From contig NZ_BDAZ01000016.1 in the NCBI RefSeq assembly GCF_001612725.1, positions 31,568-95,567 of the forward strand: a DNA stretch of 64,000 nucleotides, read 5' to 3'. The DNA comes from Nocardia anaemiae NBRC 100462 (lineage in GTDB: Bacteria > Actinomycetota > Actinomycetes > Mycobacteriales > Mycobacteriaceae). Positions 8,302 to 19,535 of this stretch are shown here, one piece after another. The notes below the pieces were generated by a model, which saw only the letters and a program-made list of their open reading frames with translations, was not told where the DNA came from and did not search any database. Made by a program: the position numbers and the translations under genes. Position 1 is the first letter of the stretch; each line of letters opens with the position of its first letter.

Positions 8302-9834
8302 GTGCCCAAAGTCGCGGGACGACCACTGTCCGTAGTCGCTGTGCTGTTCGCCGCACTACTCACCGCATTCGCCACGCGCTACGGCTATCACCGTGACGAG
8401 CTGTATTTTCTGGCGGCGGGCAGGCATCCGGACTGGGGCTACTCGGATCAGCCGCCGCTGACTCCGCTACTGGCCCGCGCGATGTCGGCAATCGATGCCG
8501 ATTCGTTACTGCTGCTGCGGCTTCCATCGGTCGCGGCGGCGACATTCGTTGTCGTTGCCGCGGGATTGATGGCGCGCGAGCTCGGCGGTCGACGCGGGGC
8601 GCAGGTACTGGCATCGGTTGCCACCGCGAGTGCGGCAATGGTGATGGGGATCGGTCATCTGCTGAGCACCGCGTCATTCGATATGGCGGCCTGGGTGTCG
8701 GTTTGTCTGCTGGTGCTGGTGTTGTTGCGAGGCGCGGGTGGTCGCGTGGCGTTGGCGTTGGATGGGCGCGAGGGCGCAGGTGATCGCGCGGGGCACGCAG
8801 ATATCGGCAGGTGGGGGCGGTGGTGCTGGGGCGGGGTGGGGCTGGTGGTTGGGATCGGGTTGCAGAACAAGGCGCTGCTGATCTTTCCGGTGCTGGCGCT
8901 GGTGCTTGCACTGGTTCTCGTCGGTCCGCGGAAGATATTCGCTACCAGGTACTTTCCGACGGCGGTTGGACTGGCGGTGGTGATCTGGCTGCCGTATCTG
9001 CTGTGGCAGTGGCGCAATGGCTGGCCGCAGTGGGAAATGAGTCGGGCGATCGCGGGCGGATCTTCCGGAACCTCGGATTCGCCGATGATGTTCGTGCTGT
9101 CGCAATTCGGGCTGATGGGACCACTGCTGGTACCGCTGTGGGCATTCGGGCTATGGCGACTGTGGCGAGATCCGCGTCGACGTGCGTTTCCGGTCGCGTA
9201 CGCGGTGCTGTTCGTGGTCTTCCTTGTCAGCGGCGGTAAGGCGTACTACCTGGGAGGGATGTATCCGATCCTGTTGGCCGCCGGTGCGGTGCCGGTCGCC
9301 GCCTGGTTGGGGAGTCGGCGAATCCGTTGGGCGGCGGTTGGTTCGGTGATCGCGGTGAATGCGATCGTCTCGGCGGTGCTGTTCCTGCCGGTGTTACCCG
9401 TGGCGGTGTTGAAGGATTCGCCGGTCCTCGCGATCAACTACGACGCGGGCGAAACCATCGGCTGGCCGCAATTCGTGCGCCGAATCGCCGAAGTGCGCGC
9501 CACGCTCGGACCCGATATCGCCATCCTCACCGACAACTACGGCGAGGCGGGCGCGATCGAACGCTTCGGCGGCGAATACGGATTGCCGACTCCCCATAGC
9601 GGTCACAACTCCTACTGGTGGTGGGGTCCGCCCGGTGATACGGCCACCGCGGTGATCGTCGTCGGCCTCGACCGTGACCACCTGACCCGGTACTTCGCCG
9701 ACGTCGAACCCGCCGGTCACATCGACAACGGTCTCGGCATCGACAACGACGAACAGGGCAAACCGCTGTTCGTCTGCCGCAAACCGCGAGCGCCGATGCC
9801 CGAAATGTGGCCTGCGGCGAAACACCTGAGCTGA
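8302..9834 (+). CDS. Polyprenol-sugar-dependent membrane glycosyltransferase (GT39/ArnT-like)
   Basis: The 510-residue polytopic protein resembles the PMT/ArnT superfamily. An early luminal loop carries YGYHRDELYF and DWGYSDQPPLTPLLAR, the acidic-residue motif and the proline-rich turn typical of these GT-C transferases. About ten hydrophobic segments follow, and the last 130 residues form a soluble extracytoplasmic domain (AILTDNYGEAGAIERFGGEY, HNSYWWWGP). GTG at 8302 is preferred: upstream in-frame ATG codons would place arginine-rich, non-membrane sequence before the first helix and run into the operator repeats. Function: transfer of a sugar from a lipid carrier to a cell-envelope acceptor; the acceptor is unknown. 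A region around residues 145-185 is rich in Arg and Gly and looks like an inserted cytoplasmic loop. Confidence 0.8.
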   Translation: MPKVAGRPLSVVAVLFAALLTAFATRYGYHRDELYFLAAGRHPDWGYSDQPPLTPLLARAMSAIDADSLLLLRLPSVAAATFVVVAAGLMARELGGRRGAQVLASVATASAAMVMGIGHLLSTASFDMAAWVSVCLLVLVLLRGAGGRVALALDGREGAGDRAGHADIGRWGRWCWGGVGLVVGIGLQNKALLIFPVLALVLALVLVGPRKIFATRYFPTAVGLAVVIWLPYLLWQWRNGWPQWEMSRAIAGGSSGTSDSPMMFVLSQFGLMGPLLVPLWAFGLWRLWRDPRRRAFPVAYAVLFVVFLVSGGKAYYLGGMYPILLAAGAVPVAAWLGSRRIRWAAVGSVIAVNAIVSAVLFLPVLPVAVLKDSPVLAINYDAGETIGWPQFVRRIAEVRATLGPDIAILTDNYGEAGAIERFGGEYGLPTPHSGHNSYWWWGPPGDTATAVIVVGLDRDHLTRYFADVEPAGHIDNGLGIDNDEQGKPLFVCRKPRAPMPEMWPAAKHLS

Positions 9835-9973
9835 GCGGCCCCGTTTGCAACCATCCACCGGCCCGACGGCAACGAAGAAGGATCGACGCCTATCTACAAA
9901 GGTGCCGCCCACAGTGCTCGGCCGGTGTCCTTCCGTCGAGGCTGAAATCCCGCTGTACGAGTAAGGAGATGTC

Positions 9974-10045
9974 ATGGTTCTTCGCATTGTCGATCAGTTC
10001 GTCTCCGGGGTCCTCAACATGATCGCGACGCTGTTCGTTCCGTGA
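9974..10045 (+). CDS. Putative 23-residue hydrophobic peptide
   Basis: A very short frame, ATG to TGA. It starts MVLRIVDQFV and ends ATLFVP, with a strong Shine-Dalgarno TAAGGAGAT placed 5 bases before the ATG. The peptide is hydrophobic with only one Arg and one Asp, and could form a single membrane-associated helix. It sits in a 278-base gap between the glycosyltransferase and the beta-propeller gene. The ribosome binding site is clearly better than those of many neighbours, which is the main reason to list it. Function unknown. Confidence 0.45.
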   Translation: MVLRIVDQFVSGVLNMIATLFVP

Positions 10046-10112
10046 GTCGAGTCGCCCGGGGCGGCCGGTCCGCCCCGGGCAACATTCCAGCGCGGCTGTT
10101 AGGTTGTGCCGC

Positions 10113-11078
10113 ATGGCAAGACGGCCGCGGAGTCGGCGACTGAGGGCAACGCTGCTGACCGCGGCGATTACGGCGGGTATGATCTCCGCGGCGACGGCCG
10201 GGGCGCAGACGCCGTCCGGATCGTGCGCGGATGGGTGGGACGTTTCGACGATCGTCAGCGGGGTCGGCAATCTGGAGAATCTCGATTCGGACGGATCTGG
10301 TGGCTTCTATGTCACCGGAATCCTCGACGGGTACCTGGCTCATATCGATGTCGAGGGCAAGTTCGAGAAGCTGGTAACCGGTCTCGATCACCCGGCGGGT
10401 GTGCGGGTCGTCGGACGGTCCGTGTATTTCGTCACCGGTGATGGTTTGGCGGAGGCGCCGGGAACCCTGCGGCGCTACGACATCGACACCGGTGCGGTGA
10501 CGATTCTGCTCACCGAGCTGGACGGTCCGAACGGGCTGCTCGAATTGCCCGACGGCGACCTGATATTCGCGACCATCGGCATCCATGGCCCGCCGACCGG
10601 CATCTCGCGGTATCGGCCGTCGACGGGGGAGTACACGAAGACCTGGTCAGATCTGCCCTGGACCAACGGGTTGGCGCTCGCCCCCGACGGGAAGTCGATC
10701 TACACCGACAATATGACCCTGCGCGTCTTCCGCGTCCCGCTCGACGATCCCAGCAACGCCACGGTCGTCGCCGGTGCTCCCGATCTGGTCGCCCTGCTGG
10801 ACGATATGGAAGCGACCCGCGCGGGCCAGCTGTTCGTCACCGACCACATCCAAGGCGCCGTCTACCAGATCGACCCCGCCACCGGCGCGGGCTGCACCAT
10901 CATCACCGGCCTGATCAAACCCGGTCCGATGCGCAACCCACCGGACGGCCCCACTTCCGTGCGGATCGCTCGCGACGGTGGCGGGTGGGCGCTGTTCGTG
11001 ACGAGCATGGACGGAACCTTGCGTCGACTACGTCCACCCGCGGGCATCGACCTGACCCCTGCCGATCCCCGGCGATAG
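10113..11078 (+). CDS. Secreted SMP-30/gluconolactonase-like beta-propeller protein
   Basis: The 321-residue product has a signal peptide (RRPRSRRLRATLLTAA, cleavage near AGAQ) and then repeated beta-propeller blades: NLENLDSDGSGGFYVTG, HPAGVRVVGRSVYFV, GPNGLLELPDGDLIF, WTNGLALAPDGKSIYTDN, and a final TSVRIARDGGGWALFVTS. The pattern PNGL...PDG...Y.DN is the SMP-30/lactonase signature with Asn/Asp metal ligands. Two Cys (SCADGWD, GAGCTI) could form a disulfide after export. It may act as an extracytoplasmic lactonase or as a binding propeller; the substrate is unknown. ATG 10113 is chosen over the TTG at 10104 because it begins the positive signal-peptide region. Confidence 0.75.
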   Translation: MARRPRSRRLRATLLTAAITAGMISAATAGAQTPSGSCADGWDVSTIVSGVGNLENLDSDGSGGFYVTGILDGYLAHIDVEGKFEKLVTGLDHPAGVRVVGRSVYFVTGDGLAEAPGTLRRYDIDTGAVTILLTELDGPNGLLELPDGDLIFATIGIHGPPTGISRYRPSTGEYTKTWSDLPWTNGLALAPDGKSIYTDNMTLRVFRVPLDDPSNATVVAGAPDLVALLDDMEATRAGQLFVTDHIQGAVYQIDPATGAGCTIITGLIKPGPMRNPPDGPTSVRIARDGGGWALFVTSMDGTLRRLRPPAGIDLTPADPRR

Positions 11079-11106
11079 AAAGCGCCTGTGCCCGAACGCT
11101 CGAGCG

Positions 11107-11889
11107 TCAGTTCAAACGGGTGAGGACGGCGTCGTGGAGGAGGGAGTTGGTGGCTATGGCGTCGCCGTTGTGGGGGCCGGGGGTGCCGGAGAGGGAGGTG
11201 AAGCGGCCGCCCGCTTCGCGGACGAGGATGTCGAGGGCGGCCAGATCCCACAGGGAGACTTCGGGTTCGGTGGCGATATCGACCGCCCCCTCGGCGAGCA
11301 GGCAGTAGGTGAAGAAGTCGCCGTAGCCGCGGACTCGCCATACCGCGTCGGTGAGGTCGAGGAACTTCTCGCGCAGACCGCGTTCGCGCCACCCCGACAG
11401 GCTGGAGAAGGCGAGGCTGGCCGAGCCGAGGTCACCGACCGCCGAGACCGAAATCGGTTTCGGCGCATCGGAATCGACGCTGGCCCAGGCTCCGGATCCA
11501 GCCGCCGCCCACCACCGTCGCGCCATTGCGGGGGCACTCACCACGCCGACCACTGGAACGCCGTCCTCGAGCAGTGAGATCAGCGTCGCCCAAATCGGTA
11601 CCCGCCGCACGAAGTTCTTGGTGCCGTCGATCGGATCGATCACCCACTGCCGCCCGGTGAACTCGACGTCACCGCCGAACTCCTCACCGAGCACCGAATC
11701 CCCGGGACGCTCCTGTCCGAGGACCTGGCGGATCGCCTTCTCCACCGCCAGATCCGCATCCGACACCGGTGTCAGATCCGGCTTCGAATCGACCCGCAAA
11801 TCCAACGCCCCGAACCGCGCACGAGTAATCCCATCGGCCGCATCGGCCATTCGCAGCGCAAGTTCGAGATCGCAGGAGTAATCAGCCAC
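11107..11889 (-). CDS. hisN: Histidinol-phosphatase of the inositol monophosphatase family
   Basis: The 260-residue Mg-dependent phosphatase has the full family signature: GEEFGG (about 67-72), the metal-binding motif [17 protein letters not shown] (about 83-99) and the C-terminal [15 protein letters not shown]. Members with this length and the TKNF...VP context are the actinobacterial HisN enzymes (M. tuberculosis Rv3137), which dephosphorylate L-histidinol phosphate in histidine biosynthesis. The location close to fadE23/24 and prfB matches mycobacterial order. A general inositol-phosphatase activity cannot be excluded. It is convergent with the beta-propeller gene, the stops being 28 bases apart. 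Confidence 0.85.
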   Translation of the reverse strand: MADYSCDLELALRMADAADGITRARFGALDLRVDSKPDLTPVSDADLAVEKAIRQVLGQERPGDSVLGEEFGGDVEFTGRQWVIDPIDGTKNFVRRVPIWATLISLLEDGVPVVGVVSAPAMARRWWAAAGSGAWASVDSDAPKPISVSAVGDLGSASLAFSSLSGWRERGLREKFLDLTDAVWRVRGYGDFFTYCLLAEGAVDIATEPEVSLWDLAALDILVREAGGRFTSLSGTPGPHNGDAIATNSLLHDAVLTRLN

Positions 11890-11994
11890 CCCCGAACCCT
11901 ATCGCCCACCCCCTGTCCGGTCGGACGCATCCCCGCTGCCGCATAAGCAGTGCGCACCTCGCATAGGCCATACCTTGTGCGAGGTAGTCACACG

Positions 11995-12582
11995 TTATGC
12001 AGCGGCTGGTACGGAGCGGGCGGCGGCGAGGGCGCTCGCCCACCAGTGGAGTTGGTCGAGCATGGCCTGCGCGGCTGCGGCGGGTTCGGTCGGGTCGAGC
12101 AGTTTGCCTTCGGCATCGAAGAGCAGGTAGTAGCGCGGGAAGCTGACGTAGTTGCGGACGGTGTGGGCATTGAGTTCGTTGAAGACCTGGCGCAGGTGTT
12201 CGATGGCGAGCAGGCCGCCGCTCCCGCCGCTGTAGCCGACGAAACCGATTGCCTTGCTGTCCCATTGGGTGAAGTGCCAGTCGATGGCGGCCTTCAGCGC
12301 GGCCGGGTAGCTGCGGTTGTAATCCGGCGTGAGGATGACGAAAGCGTCCGCTTCACCGAGCCGCCTGCTGAGGTCGGTCATTCCGGCCGGGCGTTCCGGG
12401 TCGGGCTGCATCGCCGGGGGAACCGCGGGCAGTGCCAGTGGCAGATCCGCCTCGGCCAGATCGATCAGGTCGATCTCGAACTGTCCGTGCCGGGCGGCCT
12501 GCTCGACGAACCAGTTGGCCACGGTCGGCGCGAAGCGTCCCTCCCGGACGCTGCCGATGATCACCGCGAGCTTCAAGGACAT
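11995..12582 (-). CDS. NAD(P)H-dependent FMN reductase
   Basis: The 195-residue flavodoxin-like protein has the N-terminal phosphate-binding strand-loop VIIGSVREGRFAPTVANW, the PDYNRSYPAALKAAIDW motif that contacts FMN, and FVGYSGGSGG on the next strand. This matches the NADPH-dependent FMN/azoreductase family (SsuE/ChrR-like). Likely soluble and cytoplasmic, reducing FMN or quinones. It is divergent from an XRE regulator, with 204 bases between the starts. Such an enzyme-regulator pair suggests redox or xenobiotic-responsive control by the neighbour. Confidence 0.85.
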   Translation of the reverse strand: MSLKLAVIIGSVREGRFAPTVANWFVEQAARHGQFEIDLIDLAEADLPLALPAVPPAMQPDPERPAGMTDLSRRLGEADAFVILTPDYNRSYPAALKAAIDWHFTQWDSKAIGFVGYSGGSGGLLAIEHLRQVFNELNAHTVRNYVSFPRYYLLFDAEGKLLDPTEPAAAAQAMLDQLHWWASALAAARSVPAAA

Positions 12583-12786
12583 GGTGTGCTCCTTCGATCT
12601 CGAAATTGTTCGAGTCCCAATCTGCTGCCCGGCATCGCCACCAGGAAGACCGCGCGAAGAGTGGTAGTGACAGGGACACCCTCGGCGCCGACCGCACTTG
12701 TACCGTCGACGTGTGAGCGAGCGTCAGCGAGTGCGCCATCAGCACAGTGCGTTATCGGCGGAACCGACCGGCAGCGAGGTGCGGTT

Positions 12787-13644
12787 GTGAGCGACAACGA
12801 GTTGGGCCTGTTCCTGCGCACCCGGCGTGAGGCGGTGACACCCGCCGAGGTCGGCCTGCCCACCGGACCGCGCCGCCGAACCCCCGGCCTGCGTCGCGCC
12901 GAACTGGCAACGCTTGCGGGCGTGAGTGTCGAATACATCACCCGCCTCGAGCAGGGACGCGACCGCCGACCCTCGCCGCCGGTGCTGTCCGCACTCGCCG
13001 ACGCCCTCGTCTTGACACCGAGCGAACGCATCCATCTGCACCGTCTCTCCAAGGGCGCCGATCCGGGGTTCAGTTGCATGGGTGGTGCGCAACCGCCGCG
13101 CGCTGTGCGCCCCGCGGTCCGCGCCATTCTCGATCGCCTGGAACCCGCGGCCGCGTTGGTGGTCAATCGACTGCGCGAGGTGCTCGCCCGGACCGAGGGA
13201 TATGAGCGCCTGATGGCGCCGATCGGACTGTTCGACAACGAAAACGACGCCAATCTCGCCCTTTTCGCCTTCACCGACCCACGCGCCCGCACCGCCTATC
13301 CCGACTGGGACCACATCGCGGACGAACTGGTCGCCGCACTGAAACAGGGCCCGTTCCGCAGTGACCCGCACATCGCCGCCTTGGCCGACGAACTCACCGT
13401 GGCCGCCGGTGCCGAGTTCACCCGCCGCGTCGAATCCGTCCCCGGCCTCGCCGCCGCCACCGGCACCACCCGCCTCACCCACCCCGAGGCAGGCAACCTC
13501 CGTCTCACCTACGAAACCCTCGAACTCTCCGCCGACGACGACCAGCAGCTCATCGTCTACCTCCCCGCCGACGACGCCACCGCGGCCGCCCTCGACGCCC
13601 TGGCCGGTCGGCGCCCAGGCGGACTGCGCGCCGTCTCCGGCTGA
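12787..13644 (+). CDS. XRE-family regulator with MmyB-like ligand-binding domain
   Basis: 285 residues from GTG 12787 (GTGAGCGAC). The N-terminal helix-turn-helix (about residues 8-75) contains [34 protein letters not shown], the typical MmyB-type XRE sequence. The remaining 200 residues are the MmyB-like domain ([37 protein letters not shown], ending in the conserved [10 protein letters not shown] strand), which in relatives binds a fatty-acid-like ligand. It is divergent from the FMN reductase, the presumed target. A second protein of the same family lies at 44131-44994. Confidence 0.88.
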   Translation: MSDNELGLFLRTRREAVTPAEVGLPTGPRRRTPGLRRAELATLAGVSVEYITRLEQGRDRRPSPPVLSALADALVLTPSERIHLHRLSKGADPGFSCMGGAQPPRAVRPAVRAILDRLEPAAALVVNRLREVLARTEGYERLMAPIGLFDNENDANLALFAFTDPRARTAYPDWDHIADELVAALKQGPFRSDPHIAALADELTVAAGAEFTRRVESVPGLAAATGTTRLTHPEAGNLRLTYETLELSADDDQQLIVYLPADDATAAALDALAGRRPGGLRAVSG

Positions 13645-13700
13645 GGACGGCACCACCGCGTGTTTCACCGTCTCAACCCCGCCCAGTAGGCTTGAGCATC

Positions 13701-14816
13701 GTGCATCCTGACGTCTCCGCTGACCTCGCCGAACTCGACGCCACGCTGAAGACCGTCGAGTCGGTCCTCGATGTCGAGGAGCTGCGTCGACGGATCGATG
13801 AGCTCGAGCATCAGGCCGCCGATCCCGATCTGTGGAACAACCAGGAGCACGCGCAGCAGGTCACCAGTGAGCTGTCGCACGCTCAGAGCGAGTTGCGCCG
13901 GGTCGAGGAACTGCGCCAACGCCTCGACGATCTGTCCGTTCTCTATGAATTGGCCGAGGAAGAGGAGGGCGAGGCCAGGGTGGCCGCGCTCGCCGACGCC
14001 GATGCCGAGCGGGCAACGCTGCACAGCGATATGGAGGCCATGGAGGTCCGCACGCTGCTCTCGGGCGAGTACGACAAGCGTGAGGCGCTGGTCAATATCC
14101 GCTCGGGTGCCGGTGGTGTGGACGCCGCCGACTGGGCCGAAATGCTGATGCGCATGTACATCCGCTGGGCGGACCGGCACAAGTACTCGGTCGAGGTCTA
14201 CGACACCTCCTATGCCGAAGAGGCGGGCATCAAGAGCGCCACCTTCGCGGTGAAGTCGCCGTATGCCTATGGCACCCTCTCGGTGGAAATGGGCACGCAC
14301 CGCCTGGTCCGGATCAGTCCGTTCGACAATCAGGGCCGCCGCCAGACCTCCTTCGCCGAGGTCGAGGTGCTACCGGTGGTCGAGACCACCGACCACATCG
14401 AAATTCCCGAGGGCGAGGTCCGCGTCGACGTCTACCGTTCCTCGGGTCCCGGCGGCCAGAGCGTCAACACCACCGACTCCGCGGTGCGCCTCACTCATAT
14501 CCCGACCGGCATCGTGGTGACCTGTCAGAACGAGAAATCCCAGCTGCAGAACAAGATTTCGGCCATGCGGGTGCTGCAGGCCAAGCTGCTGGAACGCAAG
14601 CGGCAGGAGGAGCGCGCCGAAATGGACGCGCTCAAGACCAACGAGGGCGCGTCCTGGGGCAACCAGATGCGCTCCTACGTGCTGCATCCGTACCAGATGG
14701 TGAAGGATCTGCGCACCAACTACGAAGTCAACAATCCGACTGCCGTGCTCGACGGCGATATCGATGGTTTCATCGAATCCGGAATTCGTTGGCGAATGCG
14801 AGAGCAGGCGAGCTAG
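13701..14816 (+). CDS. prfB: Peptide chain release factor 2
   Basis: RF2 recognises UGA/UAA and triggers peptide release. 371 residues from GTG 13701, the start that aligns with mycobacterial RF2 (a TTG at 13692 is an alternative). It contains the SPF anticodon-like tripeptide in [16 protein letters not shown] and the catalytic GGQ loop [17 protein letters not shown], plus the long N-terminal coiled-coil domain. The gene is a single uninterrupted frame, so there is no autoregulatory +1 frameshift of the E. coli type, as is usual in actinobacteria. The downstream mscS gene starts immediately after its stop, indicating an operon continuing to ftsEX. Confidence 0.97.
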   Translation: MHPDVSADLAELDATLKTVESVLDVEELRRRIDELEHQAADPDLWNNQEHAQQVTSELSHAQSELRRVEELRQRLDDLSVLYELAEEEEGEARVAALADADAERATLHSDMEAMEVRTLLSGEYDKREALVNIRSGAGGVDAADWAEMLMRMYIRWADRHKYSVEVYDTSYAEEAGIKSATFAVKSPYAYGTLSVEMGTHRLVRISPFDNQGRRQTSFAEVEVLPVVETTDHIEIPEGEVRVDVYRSSGPGGQSVNTTDSAVRLTHIPTGIVVTCQNEKSQLQNKISAMRVLQAKLLERKRQEERAEMDALKTNEGASWGNQMRSYVLHPYQMVKDLRTNYEVNNPTAVLDGDIDGFIESGIRWRMREQAS

Positions 14817-15674
14817 TTGGACGTACCCCAGGCTTTCTCCACGTCCACCGACTTCACCACCTGGCTGCGGTCCTCCGGTCTAGAGATCGTCCTGCTGCTC
14901 CTGGGTGCGGTGCTGTTCAGCCGTTTCGCCACCTTTATCCGGGATCGGATCACCCGCAGGATCGACGCCGGATTCCGCAGCAGCGACGCACTCGTGCGTT
15001 CCGAGGCGGCCAAACATCGGCATGCGCTGGCCCAGGTCGTCACCTGGGTGGTGCTGACCGTCGTCTATGTCCTGGTCGGCATGGAAGTGCTGCGGCGGAT
15101 GGGTTTCGCGGTCACCGGTCTGGTCGCGCCCGCGGCCGTGCTCGGCGCCGCGCTCGGCTTCGGCGCACAGCGGATCGTGCAGGACATCCTTGCCGGATTT
15201 TTTCTGATTACCGAGCGGCAGTACGGGTTTGGTGATGTGGTTCGCATCGCTGTCACTGGATCCGCGGAGCAGGCCGAGGGTACGGTCGAGGACGTCACGC
15301 TGCGGATCACCACGCTGCGCAATGCCGATGGTGAGGTGATCACCGTCCCCAACGGCCAGATCGTCAAAGTGACGAATCTGTCCAAGGATTGGGCACGCGC
15401 TGCGATCGACGTTCCGGTCGCGGCCAGCGTCGATATCACCAGGATCAACGAGATCCTGCACGAGGTCGGTACAAAGGCGTACGAGGACCGCAGATTGAAG
15501 CCGCTGCTGCTCGACGAGCCCACCGTGATGGGCGTCGAAGATCTGACAGTGGACCAGATGAACATCCGAATGGTTGCCCGAACATTGCCGGGTAAGCAGT
15601 TCGAGGTCGGTCGCGAGTTGCGGGTGCGAGTCGCCGCGGCATTGCGCCGGGAGGGAATCAGTGAGACCACGTAG
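14817..15674 (+). CDS. MscS-family mechanosensitive ion channel
   Basis: The 285-residue TTG-initiated product begins directly after the prfB stop. Helix TM1 is at about 22-42, TM2 at about 75-95, and the pore helix TM3 is LVAPAAVLGAALGFGAQRIVQDILAGFF, the Gly/Ala-rich pore signature of MscS. The beta domain follows (GDVVRI, EGTVEDVTLRITTLRNADGEVITVPNGQI), then the C-terminal alpha/beta domain. It protects cells in hypo-osmotic shock. It occupies the position of M. tuberculosis Rv3104c between prfB and ftsE. A 14 bp overlap couples it to the next small gene. Confidence 0.9.
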   Translation: MDVPQAFSTSTDFTTWLRSSGLEIVLLLLGAVLFSRFATFIRDRITRRIDAGFRSSDALVRSEAAKHRHALAQVVTWVVLTVVYVLVGMEVLRRMGFAVTGLVAPAAVLGAALGFGAQRIVQDILAGFFLITERQYGFGDVVRIAVTGSAEQAEGTVEDVTLRITTLRNADGEVITVPNGQIVKVTNLSKDWARAAIDVPVAASVDITRINEILHEVGTKAYEDRRLKPLLLDEPTVMGVEDLTVDQMNIRMVARTLPGKQFEVGRELRVRVAAALRREGISETT

Positions 15675-15816
15675 ATCCACGGCGATCCTGATGGGATCAT
15701 GGGTCGCCACGTTCGTGTTGTACCTGTTCGTCAAGCCCGATCAACCGATCGTGACATCGCCGGAAAAACTCAACACCGTTCCCGTAGTGATGAGTACGGC
15801 TACGCCGGGTCATTGA
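15661..15816 (+). CDS. Small single-span membrane protein coupled to the MscS channel
   Basis: GTG at 15661 lies inside the last codons of the channel gene (14 bp overlap) and gives 51 residues: basic RPRRSTAIL, one membrane helix (MGSWVATFVLYLFV), then a polar extracytoplasmic tail rich in Pro/Thr/Val. The overlap suggests translational coupling. In M. tuberculosis a membrane protein (Rv3103c) lies at this place; this product is much shorter. It could be an accessory subunit of the channel or of FtsEX. Both are inference. Confidence 0.6.
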   Translation: MRPRRSTAILMGSWVATFVLYLFVKPDQPIVTSPEKLNTVPVVMSTATPGH

Positions 15817-15867
15817 CCATGATGTAGCTGGTGGCTGCGCGACGGTTGCTGGTTACACTGGCCAACC

Positions 15868-16557
15868 GTGATCGCTATGCGGAACGTGACCAAGTCGTAT
15901 CAGACCTCGACGCGACCCGCGCTGGACAACATCACCGTCGATGTGGGCAAGGGTGAATTCGTCTTCATCATCGGCCCGTCCGGTTCGGGCAAGTCGACCT
16001 TCATGCGACTGCTGCTCAAGGAAGAGGCCCCGACCGCGGGCGAGATCCGGGTCGCCGACTTCCGGGTCGACCGGCTGCCCGGGCGCAAGGTGCCGAAGCT
16101 GCGTCAGCGCATGGGTTGCGTCTTCCAGGACTTCCGGCTGCTGCAGCAGAAGACCGTCGCCCAGAATGTGGCGTTCGCGCTGGAGGTGATCGGCAAGCGG
16201 CGCCAGTTCATCGACCGGACCGTGCCCGAGGTGCTCGATATGGTCGGGCTCGGCGGTAAGGCCGATCGGCTGCCGCACGAATTGTCCGGTGGTGAGCAGC
16301 AGCGTGTCGCGATCGCGCGGGCCTTCGTGAACCGCCCGCTGGTCCTGCTCGCCGATGAGCCGACCGGCAACCTCGATCCCGATACCAGCGCCGACATCAT
16401 GCTGCTGCTGGAGCGGATCAACCGCATCGGCACCACCGTGGTGATGGCCACACACGACAATCACATCGTCGACGCGATGCGTAAGCGAGTGGTGGAGTTG
16501 GATCGGGGTCGCCTGATCCGCGACGACGCGATCGGCGTCTACGGGGTGGGCCGGTAA
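15868..16557 (+). CDS. ftsE: Cell-division ATP-binding protein FtsE
   Basis: The 229-residue ABC ATPase has Walker [18 protein letters not shown] (about 33-49), the Q-loop [15 protein letters not shown], signature [15 protein letters not shown], Walker [13 protein letters not shown] and H-loop ATHD. The FtsE hallmark [22 protein letters not shown] is very close to the mycobacterial protein. With FtsX it transmits cytoplasmic ATP hydrolysis to peptidoglycan hydrolases (RipC-type in mycobacteria) at the septum. GTG start at 15868; the stop overlaps the ftsX ATG (TAATG). Confidence 0.97.
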   Translation: MIAMRNVTKSYQTSTRPALDNITVDVGKGEFVFIIGPSGSGKSTFMRLLLKEEAPTAGEIRVADFRVDRLPGRKVPKLRQRMGCVFQDFRLLQQKTVAQNVAFALEVIGKRRQFIDRTVPEVLDMVGLGGKADRLPHELSGGEQQRVAIARAFVNRPLVLLADEPTGNLDPDTSADIMLLLERINRIGTTVVMATHDNHIVDAMRKRVVELDRGRLIRDDAIGVYGVGR

Positions 16558-17462
16558 TGCGCGCTGGATTCCTGTTCAACGAGGTCCTCACCGGCCTGCG
16601 TCGCAATGTCACCATGACCATCGCGATGATCCTGACCACCGCGGTATCGCTGACCATGCTCGGCGGCGGTCTGCTCGCGCTGCGAATCGCGGATAAGACC
16701 CAGAACTACTTCATGGATCGGGTCGAGATCCGGCTCTACCTCACCGACCTGGTCTCGGCCAATGATCGGGACTGTTCGCAGAATCCGTGTCAGCAACTGA
16801 TGTCGGATCTGAAGAAGACCGACGGTGTGGTCTCGGTCCAATTCGTCAACAGCGACGAGGCGATGAAGGAAGCCACCGAGGTGACCTTCAAGGACCAGCC
16901 CGAAATGCTGGACATGATCAAGGACACCCGCCTGCCCGCGTCCTTGCGTGTGAAGATGACCGACGCCGATCAGTACCCGCGGATCTACCAGACATTCAAC
17001 GGTAAGGACGGGATCCAGAGCGTACTCAATGACAAGGACACCGTGGACCGCTTGGTCGGGGTATTCGACGGCCTGCGGAACGCGGCATTCGCTTTGGCGG
17101 CATTGCAGGCATTGGCGGCGCTGCTGTTGATCGCGAATATGGTGCAGATCGCGGCGTTCAGCCGACGCGAGGAAGTCGGGATCATGCGGATGGTGGGTGC
17201 GACGCGCTGGTACACCCAGCTGCCGTTCCTGCTGGAAGCGGTGGTCGCCGCCTTGGTCGGGTCGATTCTGGCGGTCGTCGGATTGTTCCTCGCGCAACCG
17301 TTGGTAGTGAACCGAGGCCTGGGCGCGCTGTTCAACAGCAACGTCTTCCCGCACCTCACAGGCGAGGACATCGCACTGGTGTCGCTCACCATCGCCCCCC
17401 TCGGCATCGTCTTCGCCGCCATCACCGCCTACGGCACCCTCCGCTACTACGTCCGGGACTGA
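16557..17462 (+). CDS. ftsX: Cell-division membrane protein FtsX
   Basis: The 301-residue protein has four membrane segments: one after RRNVTMTIAMILTTAVSLTMLGGG, then three in the C-terminal half (ALAALQALAALLLIANMVQIAAF, LLEAVVAALVGSILAVVGLFL, LVSLTIAPLGIVFAAITAYG). The large extracellular loop (about 50-170) contains a Cys pair in RDCSQNPCQQL, as in mycobacterial FtsX, where it recruits the hydrolase RipC. The cytoplasmic coupling motif RREEVGIMRMVGATRW is the FtsX/permease signature. Translation is coupled to ftsE by a one-base overlap. Confidence 0.96.
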   Translation: MRAGFLFNEVLTGLRRNVTMTIAMILTTAVSLTMLGGGLLALRIADKTQNYFMDRVEIRLYLTDLVSANDRDCSQNPCQQLMSDLKKTDGVVSVQFVNSDEAMKEATEVTFKDQPEMLDMIKDTRLPASLRVKMTDADQYPRIYQTFNGKDGIQSVLNDKDTVDRLVGVFDGLRNAAFALAALQALAALLLIANMVQIAAFSRREEVGIMRMVGATRWYTQLPFLLEAVVAALVGSILAVVGLFLAQPLVVNRGLGALFNSNVFPHLTGEDIALVSLTIAPLGIVFAAITAYGTLRYYVRD

Positions 17463-17478
17463 GTCCCACAAAGCTGCT

Positions 17479-17516
17479 GACGGCCTCGCACACCGTCTAC
17501 CTTGTGCGAGGCCGTC
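17479..17516 (+). terminator. Terminator hairpin after ftsX
   Basis: A perfect 14 bp stem (17479-17492 with 17503-17516) and 10-base loop, 16 bases after the ftsX stop. There is no U tract, which is common for actinobacterial intrinsic terminators. It separates the prfB-ftsX operon from recQ. Confidence 0.75.
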
Positions 17517-17639
17517 GGTGGGTGTGCGACGACTCCGCCGCGTGGCGAGCGAAATCGGTTGTGCACATGTGGACAAGTCGGCCGGTCACTTGGGGTTCGG
17601 GTCGATGTAGGGGTTCGGTTGTCCGAGTGCGCTCGTAGG

Positions 17640-19531
<1,892 letters not shown>

Positions 19532-19535
<4 letters not shown>

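Noticed and set aside
13692..14816. Programmed frameshift in prfB
   Set aside because: The gene is one continuous frame with no internal TGA, as expected in actinobacteria.
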